Assembly: GCA_950106755.1 (NCBI GenBank)
Contig: OX467092.1
Location: 25,930,582-25,994,581, forward strand
Reading direction: 5' to 3'
DNA: 64,000 nucleotides
Origin: Climacium dendroides
Taxonomy: Eukaryota; Streptophyta; Bryopsida; Hypnales; Climaciaceae
Shown one piece after another: positions 62,208 through 64,000 of this stretch; the first letter of the stretch is position 1; each line of letters begins with the position of its first letter. The notes beneath the pieces were generated by a model. The model was not told the origin of the DNA, did no database searches, and saw only the letters and a program-made list of their open reading frames with translations. The position numbers and the translations under genes were made by a program.

Positions 62208-63253
62208 CTTCTAGCAATATTATTTTTGTAAATTCTAATAATGGACATCCTATTTGATGAATTGACCATTGGGTAGATGATACAATATTTTTTGTAAATG
62301 AATGAATCAATACTATTTGAATTTTTTAGAAAGATATTGGAAAAAAAATTCCAACATAATTACCATTAGTTGTATCTTGAATTCATTTGGATAAAATAGT
62401 AATATGCTAGAATGACCTATTGTTGTTTCTTTGGTAGTTGCAAATACTTAGATATATGGATTTTACAAATTTTCTTTTGCAATAAAATGGTCAACTAAAG
62501 AAATTTTTGTATGAGTTTTGGTCAACTCATTTTTGAGAAAATAAGACATATTCTAAGTGGTTGAAGAGAAAACATATGGCTTCCTATTGTTGTCCCTATG
62601 GAGGGCTATTCTTCTCAATTTGGATGTTAGTGAGTCCCTTTCAATTTATATAGTTGGAATGGTAATTCAAAAGCATCTCTTAAATTAAAATGGAGAAATA
62701 ATATGTGAACATCTTGCCATGTATAAAAACATCAAAATGTTGTTGTCAAGATGTGTTGTCAAGACTAAGGACTAAGGTAAAACATCCCATTGCAGTCAGA
62801 TGACCTATAGCGGACACCTAACGACCCCATGACAGTTTTTCAAGCCATAATCGATGCCTGACCTGACACCCATGGAGTGATTAGTGACCTCATTAGGAGC
62901 ACCTGACTTTTTAGTGTAAATCATGGTAGAATGTGACTTTTTCAAGGCCTTCCACATTAGAAATTATTGTGACTGCTTTAGGTGATTAAGATGAACATAT
63001 TAGATATAGTTTTTGTTGGTTATCAGGTAGCCTACTGACTCTTTTGGATAGATCAGTTCAAAAATTCATAACAAATTCATACATTGTCTGAAAAATAGAA
63101 TTTCAATTGCTCTCACTATTTCTCACACTTGTCCTTACGTGGGAAAAAATTTGAAAAATTTCAGCACTGGCATGAGGGTAGACTCCAAATTCTGACCACA
63201 ATGGGTTGCTTTACCTTACCTCAACTTTGACTTCTATATATACTATCAACTAC
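62208..63253. other. intergenic tract
   Basis: No gene or repeat boundary is recognised. 62760-62900 is richer in C and G than its surroundings, but every frame across it is broken. Confidence 0.5.
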
Positions 63254-63410
63254 GAAGTTCTTCTAGAAGCTTCCTCTACTTGGCGAGCTTCTCAAGAAGC
63301 TTCTACTACTTGACTTTAGCTTGGACCTTCTTCAAGAAGCTTTCAAGAGCTCCTCCTACTTAGAAAATTTCTCAAGCAGCTTCCATCCTACTTGGATGTC
63401 CTTCTAGAAA
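63254..63410. promoter_or_regulatory. cluster of heat-shock-element-like motifs in degenerate repeats
   Basis: Four to five degenerate units of 28-41 bp each carry alternating TTC and GAA blocks. These are TTCTAGAAGCTTC (63261-63273, a perfect three-block heat shock element), CTTCTCAAGAAGCTTCT (about 63288-63304), CTTCTTCAAGAAGCTTTC (about 63327-63344), a decayed TTTCTCAAGCAGCTTCC (about 63368) and CTTCTAGAAACTT (63401). A TATATATACTATC stretch lies just upstream at about 63235. Plant copia LTRs are known to carry such heat-shock clusters; whether this is an LTR remnant, a promoter or a chance repeat cannot be decided here. Confidence 0.45.
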
Positions 63411-64000
63411 CTTATAATTTAAAAAAAATTTAGACTATGTCTCTCACAATTTATTGCATAAATGAAATTGACACTATACAATCTAATTTCAACTCTTTTG
63501 AATTCAACCCCAATTCTACATTGAAGTTGTCATAATAAAACCTTTAGAGTTTTTACTACATTGGGATGCAATAGTATGCAATTGGACAAGGGACACTTTT
63601 GAGTCTCTCTATTTTAACCCTTTTGTGACCATGAAGCAAAAAGTGATTGCTAGATTCAAGTAAAATGAAATGTAAATTACACAATGTGGATTCAAAAATT
63701 ACTTTGTTCAAAATGGATGTGAGGTGTCAAATTGTGTTTCAAATGAACTTGGTCATGTGAAATTTAGAGCAACACTTCATTTACAATAAATGATTTACAT
63801 GCAAACTTATCACACTTGAAATATAATTCAATTTTTTTTAATAAAGAGCCTAGAAATATTGTAGCCACATGGGAAGGATATGGCACAAGTAGGAATATGG
63901 GATATTGGGAAGTATCATTCTATCTTATAATGACTTTTACAATGTATGTGGTAACTTGTCCTCCTCCATGACTACCTTTTTAAATTTTCTTCTTAATATA
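63411..64000. other. window end, no supported feature
   Basis: This is AT-rich sequence without a credible open frame, repeat boundary or RNA gene. Confidence 0.5.

Overview
This window looks like nuclear DNA of a land plant with a large, AT-rich, gene-poor genome. Three split genes account for well under a tenth of the 64 kb. The rest is decayed transposons, foldback elements, tandem repeats and featureless AT-rich sequence. One gene encodes a plant Golgi-type PMT methyltransferase. Another is a convincing homologue of SPATA17, a three-IQ axoneme-associated protein expected only in lineages with flagellated sperm. Together with the transposon load, this points to a cycad, Ginkgo, fern or similar plant rather than a conifer or angiosperm. 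That taxonomic step is inference.

Layout. 1-10500: repeat-rich, with a Stowaway-like MITE (394-960), a hAT-like MITE with an 8-bp target duplication (7611-8177) and fragments of a dispersed family with AACCCCTAAAGG ends. 10504-10623: three 40-bp tandem units. 11218-15163, minus strand: an intact eight-exon PMT gene (694 codons) with a 5' UTR intron and a GC-rich leader/promoter to about 15950. 20283-24060: a non-autonomous CACTA transposon with an AAT target duplication. 24422-28693: two direct copies of the AACCCCTAAAGG element flanking a satellite of about 97-bp units. 28810-29330: a decayed transposase.

35455-37302, plus strand: a four-exon gene for a 303-residue protein of unknown function, assembled from phase-compatible GT-AG introns. 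37682-37806, 45188-45276 and 62058-62207: three members of one foldback MITE family with CACTA-type ends, each with its own perfect 3-bp target duplication. 48773-49840: an inverted copy of the AACCCCTAAAGG element carrying an internal duplication. 50561-50834: a 274-bp foldback. 50984-51215 (minus) and 52860-53430 (plus): Ty1/copia remnants.

58083-59991, plus strand: the SPATA17-like gene (391 residues, four exons, short introns). The last 4 kb holds a MITE and a cluster of heat-shock-element-like motifs near 63254-63410.

The three genes do not form a pathway. PMT acts in cell-wall polysaccharide methylation in the Golgi, and the SPATA17-like protein probably acts in the sperm flagellum. 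All gene models rest on reading frame, splice consensus and family conservation in this sequence; no database search was run.
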